DNA from: Trichobilharzia szidati
Lineage: Eukaryota > Platyhelminthes > Trematoda > Strigeidida > Schistosomatidae
NCBI GenBank assembly: GCA_944472155.2
Contig: OX235273.1
Location: forward strand, 31,903,204 to 31,967,203
Length of the DNA: 64,000 bases
Direction: 5' to 3'
Both the position numbers and the translations under genes were made by a program. This document shows, in pieces, positions 23,790 to 36,503 of the stretch (positions are counted from its first letter, which is position 1; each line of letters opens with the position of its first letter). The notes beneath the pieces were generated by a model. That model was given only the letters and a program-made list of their open reading frames with translations. It made no database searches and was not told the DNA's origin.

Positions 23790-25159
23790 ACCCGAAAATT
23801 GCTACCAATAAATATTCACTTTTTCAATCCATTTTATGGTTAAAACTACAAATAAAACTTCTACTGTTAAAGCCTTCCGGGTTAAAAAGAAATGAAACTG
23901 AGATCATTCAAGCATGACAGGCAGGAAGTCTTGAGATCACTGTGTCAAAACTAACAATGAACTTCAAACGTCTCCTAGTGTGGACAGCTTGATCCACTTA
24001 AATATGATTGACTGCCAGCGTGTACTTTTTGGTTTCATATAACTGAGTAGTTGTTATACATTTTATTTTATTACTGTGAATCATGCTAGTGGTAAAGCGA
24101 TTGTACAGATGTGGTATCGTCTTGTCACATTTTTCTTCTTAATGCCTTATTTTAATTTATTGAAAATTACAAATAGTCTCGAAAAAGACGCAAAATAAAA
24201 TTAATAAAAATAAAAGACTTAACAGAGAGAAAGGTAGTGAATAGTCATATACGTGCTTCAATCCTTGAAAGTTTAGTGACAAAGTGACAAGGCAAAAATC
24301 AGCATTAGTGCTAGTGGTGGATATACTTAGTATGCTTTGATTAGATAATAAGTCGTAAGTAATCACATGCATCTAGTCGTTCCTGTTAGCGCAAACCGGA
24401 TTTCATCAGTCACTTCAACAATGTGGCCACAATGTTAAGTTGCTCGCCATCATGGTACACGCATTATATTGTTAGTAAAATAATAATTTACACCATTCCA
24501 GATCTGTATTACTTATAGTTCTTATCAGTTACTCTGGTAATGTAAGAGGATTATGTTTGAGACGTCTCGGGAATTGGTTGTTTTGTATAGTTCTGATCGC
24601 AGCCAATTAAAAAGAATCCACGAAATAAAAGGGATGAGGTCAGATACTCCTGTTACCTTTATTCTTCCTGTTACAAACTGAAATTCCTCAAATATATACG
24701 AAACGCTGTTGGCCAGGATAGCCCAAAGATAACGTTGCTGAACGCGGAACTGAGAGATATGGATTGGAATCAACGAAGGCACTTGTTTTCCTTGAATATT
24801 ATAGATATATCTTCCTGACGAGTGACACTAAGCACGAACCCTACGTCAAAAGCTTCCTACTAATAGGCTGCAACTATCTAATAGAAACGCAACATCTCAT
24901 GCAGGAAATAAGCAAATCTTTGTATTGTTTTAACGACTGAAGTGAACTTTACATGCTAGGATTATATGCTCTTGGGAGGTAGAAGGCAGAAGTTAGAAAG
25001 AGGTATATTCCATTTTCTTGTTGTTTTTATATTAAATTTAGGAGGACAAAAGTAAGTGGCCACACACCATGACACAGGTCTAGTTTCAAACCAATATGGA
25101 CGGACCGATTGATTAGATATTTGTCTTGAAAATCTCAAGCCTGTTCTCTGAGCTGTCTG
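23790..25159. other. Non-coding stretch, part of old duplications
   Basis: The first bases continue the RTE fragment. Bases 24540-25070 pair in patches with 20510-20830 (for example GATGAGGTCA and ATATTAAATTTAGGA). No domain-bearing frame or RNA gene was seen. Confidence 0.45.
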
Positions 25160-25400
25160 AGTGCAGAAGAGTTCTACATGGATTTCGGAGTTTTGAACGT
25201 GTACCTTGACTTTCCGATTCTGGATATGGTATTTTCATCCGCGGCAACTACCTGTGGTTGAAACGATGCTTCCTAGGTGAGTGAAGGAAATAATCTCTGT
25301 CACATTTCGCCAGTTGATTGTGATTAGTGCTGGGTGATGTTGTTGTTGCCGCTGGCTGTGAGCATGACTTCAGTTTCGTTACGATTCTATTTCGTGGAAA
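25160..25400 (-). mobile_element. Degenerate RTE LINE fragment
   Basis: It aligns with 17280-17545 of the LINE on the same strand, through anchors such as GAAACGATGCTTCC.AGGT and TGATGTTGTTGTTGCCGCTG. Many substitutions and no open frame. Confidence 0.6.
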
Positions 25401-26309
25401 ATTCTATGTAATTGCGATTGTGCAGCTAAGGAAATTCAATTCACTGAAAAGATCCACCCTGGTGAACTACTTGTTTGGCTCTTCTGACTACTATCGATGT
25501 TAAAAATATCATCGTTCTCATTTATTCAACGTCGAGAACAAATAGATATATTTGCGGTTTCCTTGTTTACCAATATATACATAAAATATCCGCGATTTTC
25601 TAAACTACTTATAAGTAGGCAAATCTTCCTTAGGAAATTACATATAGGCACATTTTTTCCTCTATATGTCGTTTTCACGAGTACTCGCTCTCATTTTTCG
25701 TCATGGGTTTCGTGTGCCTAATATCTTACGATTCCAGTGATTGTAGGATACCTTTTGTTAAGCGATTACCACTGGAACACTCAAACATTTTCTCAATTCT
25801 GCGAGGATAAATATTAATTGTGTTATTCGACGTATTAGGACGCCCAGGATCTATGTTTCCTGCTTTTTGGTACTAACCTCCGAGGCAAATGCTCTTAAAA
25901 ATGGGAGAATAGATGTCCTATTTGTGACTAGGACTCACGTTAACATATGCCTTATTCAGTATTATGACAGCCAAGATGTTTTTGATCCCGATTAGCAACG
26001 TGCATAACTGTAACGGATACATTAAACAGTGATTAGGGATTGAGCAATATCATGTGTCTGCTCCATGGCATTTGTGGTTACTAGACTATTTCAGTCAACA
26101 TGTGGACTTTTGGATTGTTATTATTATTGTTAACACCGATATTCGTATTTTGATTTCCTATCGTATTGAGTGGCATATAGTTTTTCAACGAAACACTCCT
26201 AGCTTTTCTCTTTATCCCCAGTCCTCTATTTCTGCCTGCAAGGATACACACACGATTTATGTTCCCCTCCGAATGATCTCCCCCACATATCTTTCGAACG
26301 AACGCTAAC
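25401..26309. other. Non-coding stretch, nothing recognised
   Basis: Two modest plus-strand frames (25497 and 26054) show no domain, no good codon pattern and no conserved counterpart. The stretch lies between two fragments of the same LINE family and may be the remains of an interrupted copy. Confidence 0.4.
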
Positions 26310-26545
26310 TAAAGCGTTTCAAATTCGACATCCACTCAACTGGACGGCGTTCGATTTTTCTCAACGATATCCTCAGAGTTTAAGTTCCAATCCATCTTCA
26401 TTCGCTTCAGCATATTTATTTGGCGGTTGCTTCTGTAGTGACAGTTCCGTGTTTCCTATCATTTATGCCTATTTGAACCTTAATGTCAAGTCAGTGAAGC
26501 CAGTTATTGATGATAGTTTGCAGCAGGCTGTTTGAAATGCTTTCC
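26310..26545 (-). mobile_element. Degenerate RTE LINE fragment (3' region)
   Basis: It aligns to 16980-17230 of the LINE at 16.8 kb (anchors CCTCAGAGT, CCAATCCATCT and GTTTGAAATGCTTT). With the fragment at 25160-25400 it may represent one LINE copy split by later DNA. Confidence 0.6.
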
Positions 26546-26599
26546 TACACGCACGTAGTATAAGATTTAATTTAGCATTTATTTAGAGTACATACCATA

Positions 26600-28210
26600 G
26601 TGAAGCTTTGTTCAGGAGCAGTCAGTATACACTATTTATAACAATTCCTATAGAGAAGTACAAACATTATGTTATGCTATTCTAATTTGAACATGATTAT
26701 TTATCTCTACACTATAGAAAACTTAAACAAACACACCTTAATTTCATTTCAATAAATAAACTTAAACATTACATTGGGTCAGACGGTTGAAGACAATTGG
26801 TACAACGTCCTGGATTTATGTACCTCGCATATTGAAACTCATGATTAAGACATATCTGCAGCCTAAGAGAAACTGATAACCTATAGCGAACCCAAAGTCG
26901 CGTCAAAAAGTGATGCAATCAGAGATATTATCATTTTTTATTCCTTAACGTTCCCCAGTGGAACATAGGGCTTCAAGCTAGTGGCTTGAAGTTTCTGTAG
27001 CAGTGTTTATTTTACAGGATGGGGTTGCTAGCCTCATGCCCATCCTTTCCTCTTCACCAGCATTATTTCTGGCTTAGCCAGGTGAAGGAGCGCGTCGGCC
27101 GGGCATCAGGGATATTACCACTCAGCTATTCATCCCAACAGTGACTTCTACTAGGTAAATAGAAAATGCATTATTCCTTTTCACCTATCAGCTGGCGGCA
27201 GACGTCATCATAGATTTCAGTAATTACCGTGATTCCAACCAAGTAAGAAGTATAGACAAAAATTGAAGAGATTTCCGTTCTGATAATGTTTATTGATAAC
27301 TGTTTGTAGTGTTCAAAAGTGATTTCCTGTGAAATGCAACCTGTATTATCCCTGTGCATGTGCTACAGTATTTCATGCATTATCTATGTTGAAGCGAAAC
27401 AGATTGTGAAATGTTAATAATGAAATATTTGACTTCTGCAAGGAATGAGTATAGGATTCATTTTCAAAAACAATCAAACCATTTTTTGTAGAATATAATG
27501 CGAAGGCGAAATTTGTTGGATACGTCTGGTCCGATATTTACTGATCAAGGGGGAAGTGTCATCTTCCCTAATCACGATGTAAATTTCGTGAGTGCAACAA
27601 GTCCATATTAAGAGACAATTATCGTGTAGATGTAGTTCAACTAATCCAGAGCGATAATACCAATCGATTAACTGAACCACACGTTGATTTACACGTAAAA
27701 TCCAAAACACATGATTTGTCTGGTAAGAAGTACCATGTTACGCATAAATTGACGGAATATAGTATAGAAACCTCAAATTGTGAGATACCTGTGCCTGAGT
27801 GTTTGTTGAATGCACAGTCAGTAAGCGTCAATAGAAAACAGAGTTAAGCTTCGTCAAAGGTGATCCAGGTTAAGAATTAACAGCATGTGACTGCCAGACA
27901 AAAATGAAGGGAATTTGAACTAACATTGTTCACCAGAGAAGGACATATAAATAAAGCACGTACAGCAGATACTGTTTAGCTGTTAGAAGGCAGTTACCAT
28001 ATATTAAATAGAGTATTAATGTATTAAGAGTTTAACTTCAAGAGAAAGTAACACAATACAACAGCAGACTACTTACTAGTGATAAGTAGCATAACTTTGA
28101 ACGCTAAAGAAAGAAAAATAAATTGCACGATGGGAATTTACCTATGTTAAGCTACAGAATAATTATTCACTTGTTTAAATTTTCGACAGACTTCCATTAA
28201 GCAACAACGT
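26600..28210. repeat. Old segmental duplication, counterpart of 13130-13600 and 15600-16400
   Basis: Patches match 15620-15700, 16000-16090 and 16310-16380, and the internal piece 27683-28120 matches 13130-13600. The SINE at 26934 entered after the duplication, since the counterpart lacks it. No frame in this stretch has a recognisable domain. Confidence 0.5.
26934..27104 (-). mobile_element. 5'-truncated tRNA-headed SINE
   Basis: On the minus strand the tail and body match the SINE at 23534, but the tRNA-like head is cut just inside the B-box side (GCGTCGGCC). It is flanked by an imperfect 16-bp duplication (ATCAGRGATATTAYCA) at 26918-26933 and 27105-27120. Truncation at the 5' end is the usual outcome of target-primed reverse transcription. 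Confidence 0.85.
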
Positions 28211-28278
28211 GACAATGTGAAAACAGACGTTAATGCTGTTTGTGAACAAACGCAAAATGATATTCATACCCCATTTTC

Positions 28279-28760
28279 TTGCATGAATATTTGTTTGACA
28301 GTTTAAAACTGTATACAAGGCAAGTAGACTACATTTTCAGCATTCGCAACAATAGTTATGACTTTAATCAATTACAACAAATGTGTAACACTTGCCTTCC
28401 GGTAATGAAATTCACCCTGGAAACGGAAAACAAACCCAAAATTCCATTTCTTCATATACAAGTAACAAGAAAATCTGACGGAACCATGAAACGGTCAACG
28501 GGATACGGGAAACTCACTTGGAATGGATATCAATGGAGTTTAAACAGTTCACTGCCTGTTGTACAAAATAGAAATTTAATTGAATCCCCTGTCACTGGGG
28601 TCTAATACATTTGTAATTCCAACGCCATAGAAGAATAACTAGATCTCTTGAAAGAACATTTCATCCCAAATGGATACCTGTCAAGATTCCCTGAAAATAA
28701 TATCGAAGCCCAGAGGAACGAAACATTACTTCTTCCAAAACTAAATTTATATGAACCTTC
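28279..28760 (+). mobile_element. PLE reverse-transcriptase remnant
   Basis: The frame 28279-28605 shows a PLE palm region: RQVDYIFSI (altered from the catalytic YVDD block, second Asp changed to Tyr), PFLHIQVTRKSDGTMKRST and NRNLIESP. The catalytic change and later stops make it inactive. The GIY-YIG part of probably the same element is at 29450-29773. Confidence 0.75.
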
Positions 28761-29270
28761 ATTTCAAGGGAAATTTAACCAGCTGTATTCTTGACACAAG
28801 CATTTTATTATTTTGAGAAAAATATTCTTCACAGAAAAGCAAAGGGTAATGTTCTTCAGTCGTCTATTGGTCTGCAGAAGCAATATCTGGCACTGATCAA
28901 AAACAGTTTGTTTTGTAATAGGCAAAGAGATGCAGTTATCGTTTGACAACTAATGAAAGAACAGTAGTTAAAGAACTACCTCAAGTCGACTTCTGTTTCG
29001 GCCCACCTTTTTACTGTTAAATAGTCCACATACACCAGAGTTAAAAACGAAGAACTTGATACTGACGGATGAATACGTCACACATCAGTCACTTAGGTAA
29101 AGTCCAATGGCCCATAACTTCCACCTGCTTACAGTTCGTGATCTACGTTCACTGCCAGTCATCGTTACAAGTGAGTGTTGATCCTGACACTTGAACCACT
29201 TGATGTTGCTGAGTGCCATTTCTAGGTGAGGATGGCATGACTGAAATTTTAATGAAATTTTAACATGGAG

Positions 29271-30207
29271 TTAAGCGAAGTGTCTGTTTTCGGCTAATTC
29301 ATTTTCTTATCTGTGCAGTCTCATTTATATTTTTATTGTTTTTATATATGTGTACCTTTAATTTGTCAGTCAAAAATACAAAATCGGTCAAGATAATATG
29401 GTGTTCGTGGAATTAGGATAGCAACAAATGTGATGAGTTTTCACAAACATTTGTGTAAATGAAGGACAAGATCCCGCATCTGACCACTTATTTGTGCGTA
29501 TATCAGTTCACCTGCTGATGTGGAGCCAGGTACATCGGTCTTTCGACGCGCACCCTGTCCAAGAGGATTCAAGAGCATTATCCAGCATTGTTGCGAAAAG
29601 ATAATACTTGTGTAATAATGCGTGCGATAATTGAACACCTGGTTAACACTGATCATTCCATGTCAACAAACACCTCCTTCAAAGTAATAGCTGAAGCTAT
29701 GGCCATTCACATAGAAAAATCGGAGCTGTGCATACAAAAGCGAATTACTCAACCACTTCTACTATCATGGTAACAACTTTGTTGATTTTGATGACACTAT
29801 TTTATTTGTTTGCCTGTTTCTTTAATTGCCTATAATTCTTGTATTCATTTAGAACTTTTAATTGATTTCGTATTCTCTAGCTTGTTTCTATGCTTATCCT
29901 GAGTAGTACCCAATCATCAAACTATTCATATTGTTACGTAACTTCTTTTTAAAAATTGTTTGTGAAAACTCATCACATTTTTTACTAACCTAATTTCATT
30001 AACACGCAATTATCTTGACCGATTTGTATTAGGTAACTCCACTTAACATTCTTCACATGGCTATTTGAAATAACCACAACAAATTGTATTTTTGATTGTC
30101 TAACTTAATTTACACATACGTGCAAAATAACAAATATATACTCGCGACTGCACAGACAAGAAAATGAATTCGCCGAAAAGAGACTCTTCGCTGAACTGTG
30201 TGTTTTG
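29271..30207 (+). mobile_element. PLE GIY-YIG end with imperfect inverted arms
   Basis: Bases 29450-29773 read KIPHLTTYLCVYQFTC, a TGA stop, then CGARYIGL (GIY-YIG core), RIQEHYPALL and, at the end, ELCIQKRITQPLLLSW, a typical PLE C-terminus. Bases 29271-29452 are reverse complementary to about 29955-30207, with a gap of about 70 bases in the left arm. The arm ends share GCGAAG...TTTTC...TTCATTTTC with the hairpin at 59.6-60.0 kb, which identifies a common PLE terminal motif. Confidence 0.8.
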
Positions 30208-30839
30208 TTTTCATTATGTATAATTCCCGAGATTGACTGACATCGTGTGAGATTTGATGACTGCAGTGTCATTTCACCTCTTATTGGTCAGAGATACGCA
30301 AAACACATTCGATGATCTGTTAAATATTTTCAAAATTTAGGCATCGAGTTAGATGGATTTCTCACACAGTACCCAAACTAAATGTAAGACCTCTAAACAA
30401 CTTCCGTACTATCCGTGAACGTCAATACCGTCAACCTCTAAACAAGCGATAATGACTAGTAGGTTCACGTGAACATCACTCGCTGAAGACGTGTTCAACT
30501 AGACAAGCGTCTACCTAATATTCACGCAATCATTACTCAGTGAAATAAGTGCTCTGTTAAAAGTCTGGACATTTCATTACGTAGTTACTTGCATAATCAT
30601 TTGATTGCCGGCTTACTCAATTAGTGTTTTACTAAATCGATTAAGTGGTTACGTGCTTACTGACTGATTGAGTGCCCGCCTGTCTGCCTGCCTACTGAAT
30701 GGCTGAATGACATTTGGATGGATGCAGGTCTATTTGCCCGAATATCTGAATCATATTTTCGTTTGCTTTAAATTCCATTCAGCAGAGATTTACGCCTCAA
30801 TTCAACTGGCAGAAATCAACACGCCACATCATTCACTGC

Positions 30840-31000
30840 CTAGCTGACCAACTCCATCCATGACTCACTCACTCACTCTCTCACTCACTCATTTACTTAC
30901 TCACTCCCTCGCTCCCTCCCTCCCTCCCTTACTTAGCCACTTACTGGCTTTCTCTATCTCTCACTGGCTGACTGCACGCCTACTCGACTGACCAACAGCC
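30840..31000. repeat. Degenerate tetranucleotide-periodic DNA (CTCA/CTCC family)
   Basis: Runs of CTCA, CTCC and CTGA with a four-base period, for example at 30862-30930. Similar patches recur at 31570-31680, 32240-32280, 38590-38700, 39330-39420, 44940-45010, 45660-45770 and 63120-63180. They lie next to or inside every copy of the Cys-rich gene and are low-complexity DNA. Confidence 0.75.
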
Positions 31001-31207
31001 TGTCGAACTGTCTCACTGACTAAATGACCAACCGATGAAGCAACGAAGTATCTGGTTGAAACACAGAGGAATTTACACAAGATGGTTCGATGGTAATTTC
31101 GGTGAGCGTGAGGGGAGGGGATGGGAGAATCAGAGCTTCGCTGATCGACAGACAATTGACTGAACAAGAAGAAGTCTGAAAGGTGTGATTTAGATAATGC
31201 AAGTGTA

Positions 31208-31213
31208 TTTATT
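31208..31213 (-). terminator. Poly(A) signal of gene A
   Basis: AATAAA on the minus strand, about 155 bases beyond the stop of gene A, conserved at the same place in all five copies. Confidence 0.7.
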
Positions 31214-31366
31214 ATTAGTAAGTTGTACAGAGGATATCTATCTAAAAGTACACATTGTCCACCGTCTTCAGATCAATGATGACATTATTTTCTTCACGCA
31301 GGAAAGCTTGTTTGAATAATGAGGTGTTCTGTTTAATTAGTCAATTGATGTCTGCTGCGTTAATGT

Positions 31367-32016
31367 TTAATGTCTTCGGCAGCCTTTACAGCAGCCACCT
31401 GGACAATTTCCACCTCGGCATCCACGGCATTTGGGGCATCCACCAGGACAGCCAGCACAACCACTGTTTGCTGCTGCTGCTGCTGGTTCTGGAACTGGAC
31501 CTGCAATGACTGAAATCACAAAACAACAAAACACCACAATTTAATACTCAGCCATTACTCGCTTCATACATTCACCCACCCACACACTCACTCACTCACC
31601 CACTCACCCACACACTCACTCACTCACTCACTCACTAACTGACCCACCGACTCGCTCTATCACCAACTCACTCACTCCTTCATTCATTGTCTCATCAACT
31701 AAGGTAGCATGTAATGACATCATTTCTACTGAGTGAATGTGTTATTTGTCTGTCTGCATTGTCTATCTCTTCTCCTATGTCAACGCGTGATCATGGTCAT
31801 GACGTTGATGTTGATGATGACGTGGAGTAGGAAGAGGAGCAGGAGCAGGAGCAGCAGGAGCAGGAGGAGACGCAGGAGGAATACTTACCTCCCATTTCGA
31901 ATCCCAGTGATGCAACGAGTACAACTAAGACGAGCTGAAATGAAAATGCCCATCAGGAAGGAAGGCATACAATATTACACAACCAGAGTATTCTAACATA
32001 CAGTGAACATCTGCAT
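31367..32016 (-). CDS. Gene A: small secreted Cys/Gly-rich protein, short form (67 aa)
   Basis: Three exons on the minus strand: 32016-32002 (MQMFT), 31934-31889 (46 bp) and 31509-31367 (143 bp). Introns are GT-AG, with phase 0 then phase 1. The protein starts with a signal peptide with core LVLVVLVASLGF and a likely cleavage after VIA. Then come GPVPEP, five Ala, and a Cys/Gly-rich tail with CAGCPGGCPKC, CRGGNCPGGCC and a basic end GCRRH. This copy lacks a seven-codon stretch (three Cys) found in B, C and E, as D does. It is probably a secreted disulfide-rich peptide; its function is unknown and I recognise no named family. The gene model is inferred from conservation and splice sites. Confidence 0.75.
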
Positions 32017-32061
32017 TGTCGTTTACTGTCAACTTGAAGCTACCTACTCACATACACCGTG

Positions 32062-32121
32062 CTTTTTATACTCCTCGAAGTTAACCTCGAAGTCGAGCGA
32101 ACCCGTGGTCACACTCGAAGT
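32062..32121 (-). promoter_or_regulatory. Core promoter of gene A: TATA box and three ACTTCGAG motifs
   Basis: On the minus strand TATAAAAAG (32070-32062) lies 46 bases upstream of the ATG. ACTTCGAG occurs at 32121-32114, 32093-32086 and 32081-32074. The same arrangement with the same spacing is present upstream of B, C and D. Confidence 0.65.
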
Positions 32122-33300
32122 CAGCTGATCAGTAATCAATCAGTGGAATCAACGAGTACGCGTAATGTGAAATGGTTTGATTGACATGCTCACTCGAACG
32201 ATCGACCGCTCAATCGTTTGGAAGATCGATGACTTGTTCACCAGGTGGCTTAATCGCTCGCTCGCTTGCTCGCTCACTCGCCAGCCTGGCAATTCATTTT
32301 TCCCTTTCACCTATTCACCATGTGATGAACAAATAAGCAATCTTTGTATTTGTGGCTCAGTCCGTCATCGCATCTGGTTGGTTGGCTGGTTGATTGGTTG
32401 GTTCGTACGTCCGTTGGTTGATTAGTTCTTCAGCTCGTTGGTTATTCATTTAGTTAGTGGGCCGATGCATGCGTCTTAATCCCCATTTTGGAATAGTTTC
32501 AATTGATTGATTGACTCGCTGACTGACGTGGATAAATTGGAAAACACTTTGCATTCTGCAATTCTTAAATGCAAACTTTGCTTAGTCGCCGTCATTCGGC
32601 GGACAAAGTGAGATAGCTAGCTAGCTCACTGTGTGAAAATTCTCAGCGAAATCTGGGAACAGACAGTCTTATTAATTCTAGTATAAATTGGATGCATTCC
32701 AGATCTGTGAATCAATCTCACATTCACACATACACATACACACGCACACGGATTGACTGCTCTATCGCTGCCTCCCTACACCTCACATTCATCCACAAGC
32801 TATTCACACACTCACCACATCCTTCCTATTCTCTGTCTCTGTTTCAAACTCTGTCTCCTCCTCTCTTCCTCCCTCTCTCTCTCTTGAATTCATCGTAGTT
32901 ATGCATCAATGAAGAGTCACATCGATGTGAAGAAATATTTCAGAAGATAATGTATGAAGATGATGAGTGAGTAAAAGGAAGAACAGTTGAATTTATTGAT
33001 TGACTGATTGGTTGTTTGATTGGTGCAATGGGTGAAATGCTTCCTGGATGAATAAAATCGAAACATCATACATTCTTCTGCTGCAGCTGCATTTATACAA
33101 GGATGGTTTCGTTCTGTCATGTTAATGTAGTATAGTATTGCTGCTGTCTAATCAATGGCTGGCACCCCACAATAAGTAAGCAAGTAAGTGAGTGAGTGAT
33201 TCGAGGTCGTGCCATTCAGGATTCATTCTACGAAACCTAGTCAATTCGTCGTAGATAGATTGGCTCAGTCAATGGCACATGAGGAAAATGAATATGATGG
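32122..33300. other. Divergent-spacer DNA next to gene A, low complexity
   Basis: Contains four-base periodic DNA (GGTTGGTT, CTCGCTCG), a CA-rich tract near 32725-32750, and conserved but probably non-coding frames such as 32177-32425. The same DNA is found next to B (37620-38147), C and D. It recurs because the whole flank was copied, so conservation of these frames is not evidence for coding. Confidence 0.6.
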
Positions 33301-34248
33301 GTTGTATTCGCAATGCAAATATCGCACGCCACAGCCACCGTCACCGCCACTGCCACCGCCACCACTATACTTACAAAAATTGCAGTAATTATAAAATTAA
33401 TATTAATAGTCCTTACAACTATCTTCAGTCATGATCGTTTTGACATGCTCACTCAAACGATCATTCGCTGTCTCATTGATTTTTCCTTCTTCTTTGTAAT
33501 TTAACATATATAATTTTTTAGTTTCTGCTCTATTTGTAGATTGTCATATTATGTTGATTTTGTTTTATGTATGTTTTTCTGGATATATTTTGCTTTCCCC
33601 TATTATATTTTATACGGAATATCCGCCACTGTCTTCATGATTCTTCTTCCTTTCACTGACGAATCATTTGGTTTTATGTTCTGTGTATCGATGCAATTTT
33701 ATTGACATATTAGTAGATATATGGCACTTAGGTTTACAGGCATGTAATATCACTGTCTTGAGAGGGGAATGCCGCTCAGTTTGTAAATTATCTGTACTAT
33801 TATTCGAATAATGTGATAGGCTACAAGTTAATTTCTGTAATTCATTTAACACTTTACATGGACGAAACATGTATGCATATTTTTCCTCCATTTCGTATTT
33901 CTTTATGTTCTTTCCTGCATTGTCAACTGCTCAGCCTCGTATTCCTAAATCGACTTACTTTTCTTTAGGAGCAATTATTCGCCAGTTGATTTTAACTCTT
34001 ATGTATTTTTTATGCTAACAGTTTAGACTAGACAGGGACCAATCTCGTAACTGTCAGAACATCTTTGATTTGTTTCACTTTCAAATGCTGTACAAGATCG
34101 ATTTCAGGCATTTGTTTCCCACAGAACAAAGTAGTTACGAAGATTAATTAGTCAAGTCCTCCTCACAGCAAAATCATTGAAACCTAACCGTTACTCAGGA
34201 TAGTTGAGAATACTACACCCAGGTTTAAGATGATTCATTTGTTTCTAG

Positions 34249-34289
34249 GGGAAAATAACTCGTTCCTACAAGATAACGCGGAGCTAGAG
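34249..34289 (+). CDS. Possible exon of the S1 host gene (weak)
   Basis: Between a good acceptor (TTTGTTTCTAG) and donor GTGCGT, one frame reads ENNSFLQDNAELE. The exon is 41 bp, so by itself it is weak evidence. It lies 1.4 kb upstream of two better exons on the same strand, but the phase would require at least one exon between. Confidence 0.25.
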
Positions 34290-35663
34290 GTGCGTTTAAC
34301 GTCATATGCATGAACAGCGTGTATGCCATCCATCACATCACTGAACTATGCAGTTACATGAGATTAGGAGTAATTTTCGATTCGGAAAATACTATCCTAC
34401 TTCTGATGAACAGGCTAGCAGTATTTCAAAGCATTCCAATCCGCCGAGAATTCGCCTAGTGGTGAACATATGTGCATTATTCCACTGAGTATATAGGTTC
34501 AAATTCATCTCCTCACAGAAAGCCTTTCCGGTACTTCTGTGCCAGCTTACAAAGATGTGATTCTCTTTAACACCTCCTGCTCTTCTACCTAAATGTCCTT
34601 CAATGTAAGTACAAACAAAAATATTTTATCACATTTCATTTCATTACTATTACGTGGAATTAAAATAAGGCATGAAGTGTAATTTGATCTTGTTCCCCAA
34701 ATGTCTAGAAGGGGTAAGTATCCTTCTCACTATGATATCAGTGGCTATAAACTAAGGAATCGTCAGTTTTAGGCGTATACATAACCGAATCGATTGACTG
34801 TAACATTGTATTATACAATAAAAAAACGGAAATAATCCCTAGTTCAAATGTTCTAGTACAATAATACTTGAGTGAATCAAATGAACAGGACTTAGTTGAT
34901 AAGAACAACATTTTCTCTGAATTCTCTTGCATAATCTTCAGAACTCAATACATTACGTTTTAGGTATATGTATATTCCAGTGATTAACTTTGTGAGTGAC
35001 TTCTAATTACTAATGTATACGAGTAATGGATTGTTTCAATTTCTAACGTTTTGTGTTGGCTTTTCTATTCACCATGTTTAGAGGATAAGTTAGCCTTCAG
35101 GGACATTCTAAATTAGGCATTGGATATTTGAACTAAAAAGAAGCCAAACGATTGTGATACACTCCCCGAGAAACAGCTAAACTTTTCGTCCACCAGACAT
35201 CTTCCATCTTAATTGACCTACAATAATTAAGGGAGAATAGTCGAGAAGAAACAAGTCACCTAATGAAATCGGAATAATTTGAATCAAACTATGAACTATC
35301 GATTTTTGTCACCCATTCAACGCCACAGATGTTGTAACATAATCTATTTTTGGAACCTCTGCACCTAATGTTCAGGTACAATGAATCCCACTCAGTTACT
35401 CTCATCATGATATTCCATATTAGATACGTTTATTTGGAATATGAAGTGGCACCTTGCAACATGTGCTGACTGACTATGAATAGATGGTGCTACTGGAGAA
35501 CGTCGCAGGTTGAAAACCTCTAGTGACGATCTAGATGTTTAAGTCAATATAGTTACTGTAATCTAAACAGTGAATGGTCATTGAACCAGGTTTGACGGTT
35601 AGATTATGAGACGTGACTTAGGTATTATCGACAGCTCACAGATGTTGTTGTTTTCATTTCCAG

Positions 35664-35785
35664 TCTACATAGTTACAACTCACATCCGTATTATTGCATA
35701 TCCCATGTGTGTTAATGACCACAAGGAAAGTGAATCACTCATCTTCTCTTATATGAGAACCAGACTCTACCGGCTAACCGTCCGG
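35664..35785 (+). CDS. Exon of an unidentified gene inside spacer S1
   Basis: The 122-bp exon follows TTTTCATTTCCAG and ends at donor GTAAGT. In the frame that stays open across the exon it reads YIVTTHIRIIAYPMC...ESESLIFSYM...LYRLTVR, a normal-looking mixed-composition protein and not low complexity. It enters in phase 1 and leaves in phase 0. That fits the next exon at 36504, which starts in phase 0. The mirror copy on the minus strand (49866-49987) is identical over the frame. I do not recognise the protein family. It may be a fragment of a gene captured in the duplicated spacer. Confidence 0.5.
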
Positions 35786-36503
35786 GTAAGTTATTAGTCT
35801 GTATTGACATTCACATCTCTTTCTTTCCCTTCTTTCGATTATTTGATGTGCACGTGATCTGTCTCAGTTATGCATGTTTCTAGTAATTTTCGATTTGTGG
35901 ATTGAACCTACCCATGTAAATGCGAAAACAGTTCTACTAATTCATATCAGTTGTCTCAATTACAATAAGCGGATATCGCCTTTTGTTCTCTAATACAGTG
36001 GAAATTGCTGAATTATATTGTCAAGGAATCATTGGCTATACACAATATCATACACATAGGAGATTGTTTCATGTCTAAGACTAAATCCCTAGAACTATTT
36101 CCCTACATTTGCACGATACAAGAACCGATATAACATACCCATAAACTCCGTATGACAATTGTCAAGTAGTCATTCATATATCAACGAAATCTTCATAGAT
36201 CCGGGAAAAGACTCAAGTTTTTAGAAACAGACATACAATTGAAAGCACGTTCAGGTGACCGTCTTTCATTAATGCTCATTGGTTTCTTCACAACTCCATA
36301 AAAAGTCGACCGTCATTCTGAGTATCACTCCTTAATAGTCTAAAAGTCAAATACTGTCAATCTAGAGTGCAGTCTGGGAGTCGAGACCAATTGTCTAAAC
36401 TAAATCCTTTTACTTAGCTACCGCTTGGTATGTTTTGTCTATTCGTATACATTGTAAATATGCGGTGGATAATGAATAAACAAATGCGAACATCTGTGCA
36501 CAG

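Noticed and set aside
29441..29656. Minus-strand 71-codon ORF
   Set aside because: It is the shadow of a PLE GIY-YIG region on the plus strand.
31560..31680. CRISPR-like or satellite array
   Set aside because: CTCA/CACC runs are simple-sequence DNA without spacers; this is a eukaryotic genome.
31733..31996. Arg/Ser-rich 87-codon ORF overlapping gene A
   Set aside because: It is on the opposite strand of exon 2 and intron 2 and its Arg run comes from a purine-rich low-complexity tract in the intron.
32177..32425. 82-codon ORF (MIDMLTRTIDRS...) found four times in the array
   Set aside because: It lies in GGTT/CTCG low-complexity DNA upstream of the Cys-rich gene; its repetition only reflects copying of the whole flank.
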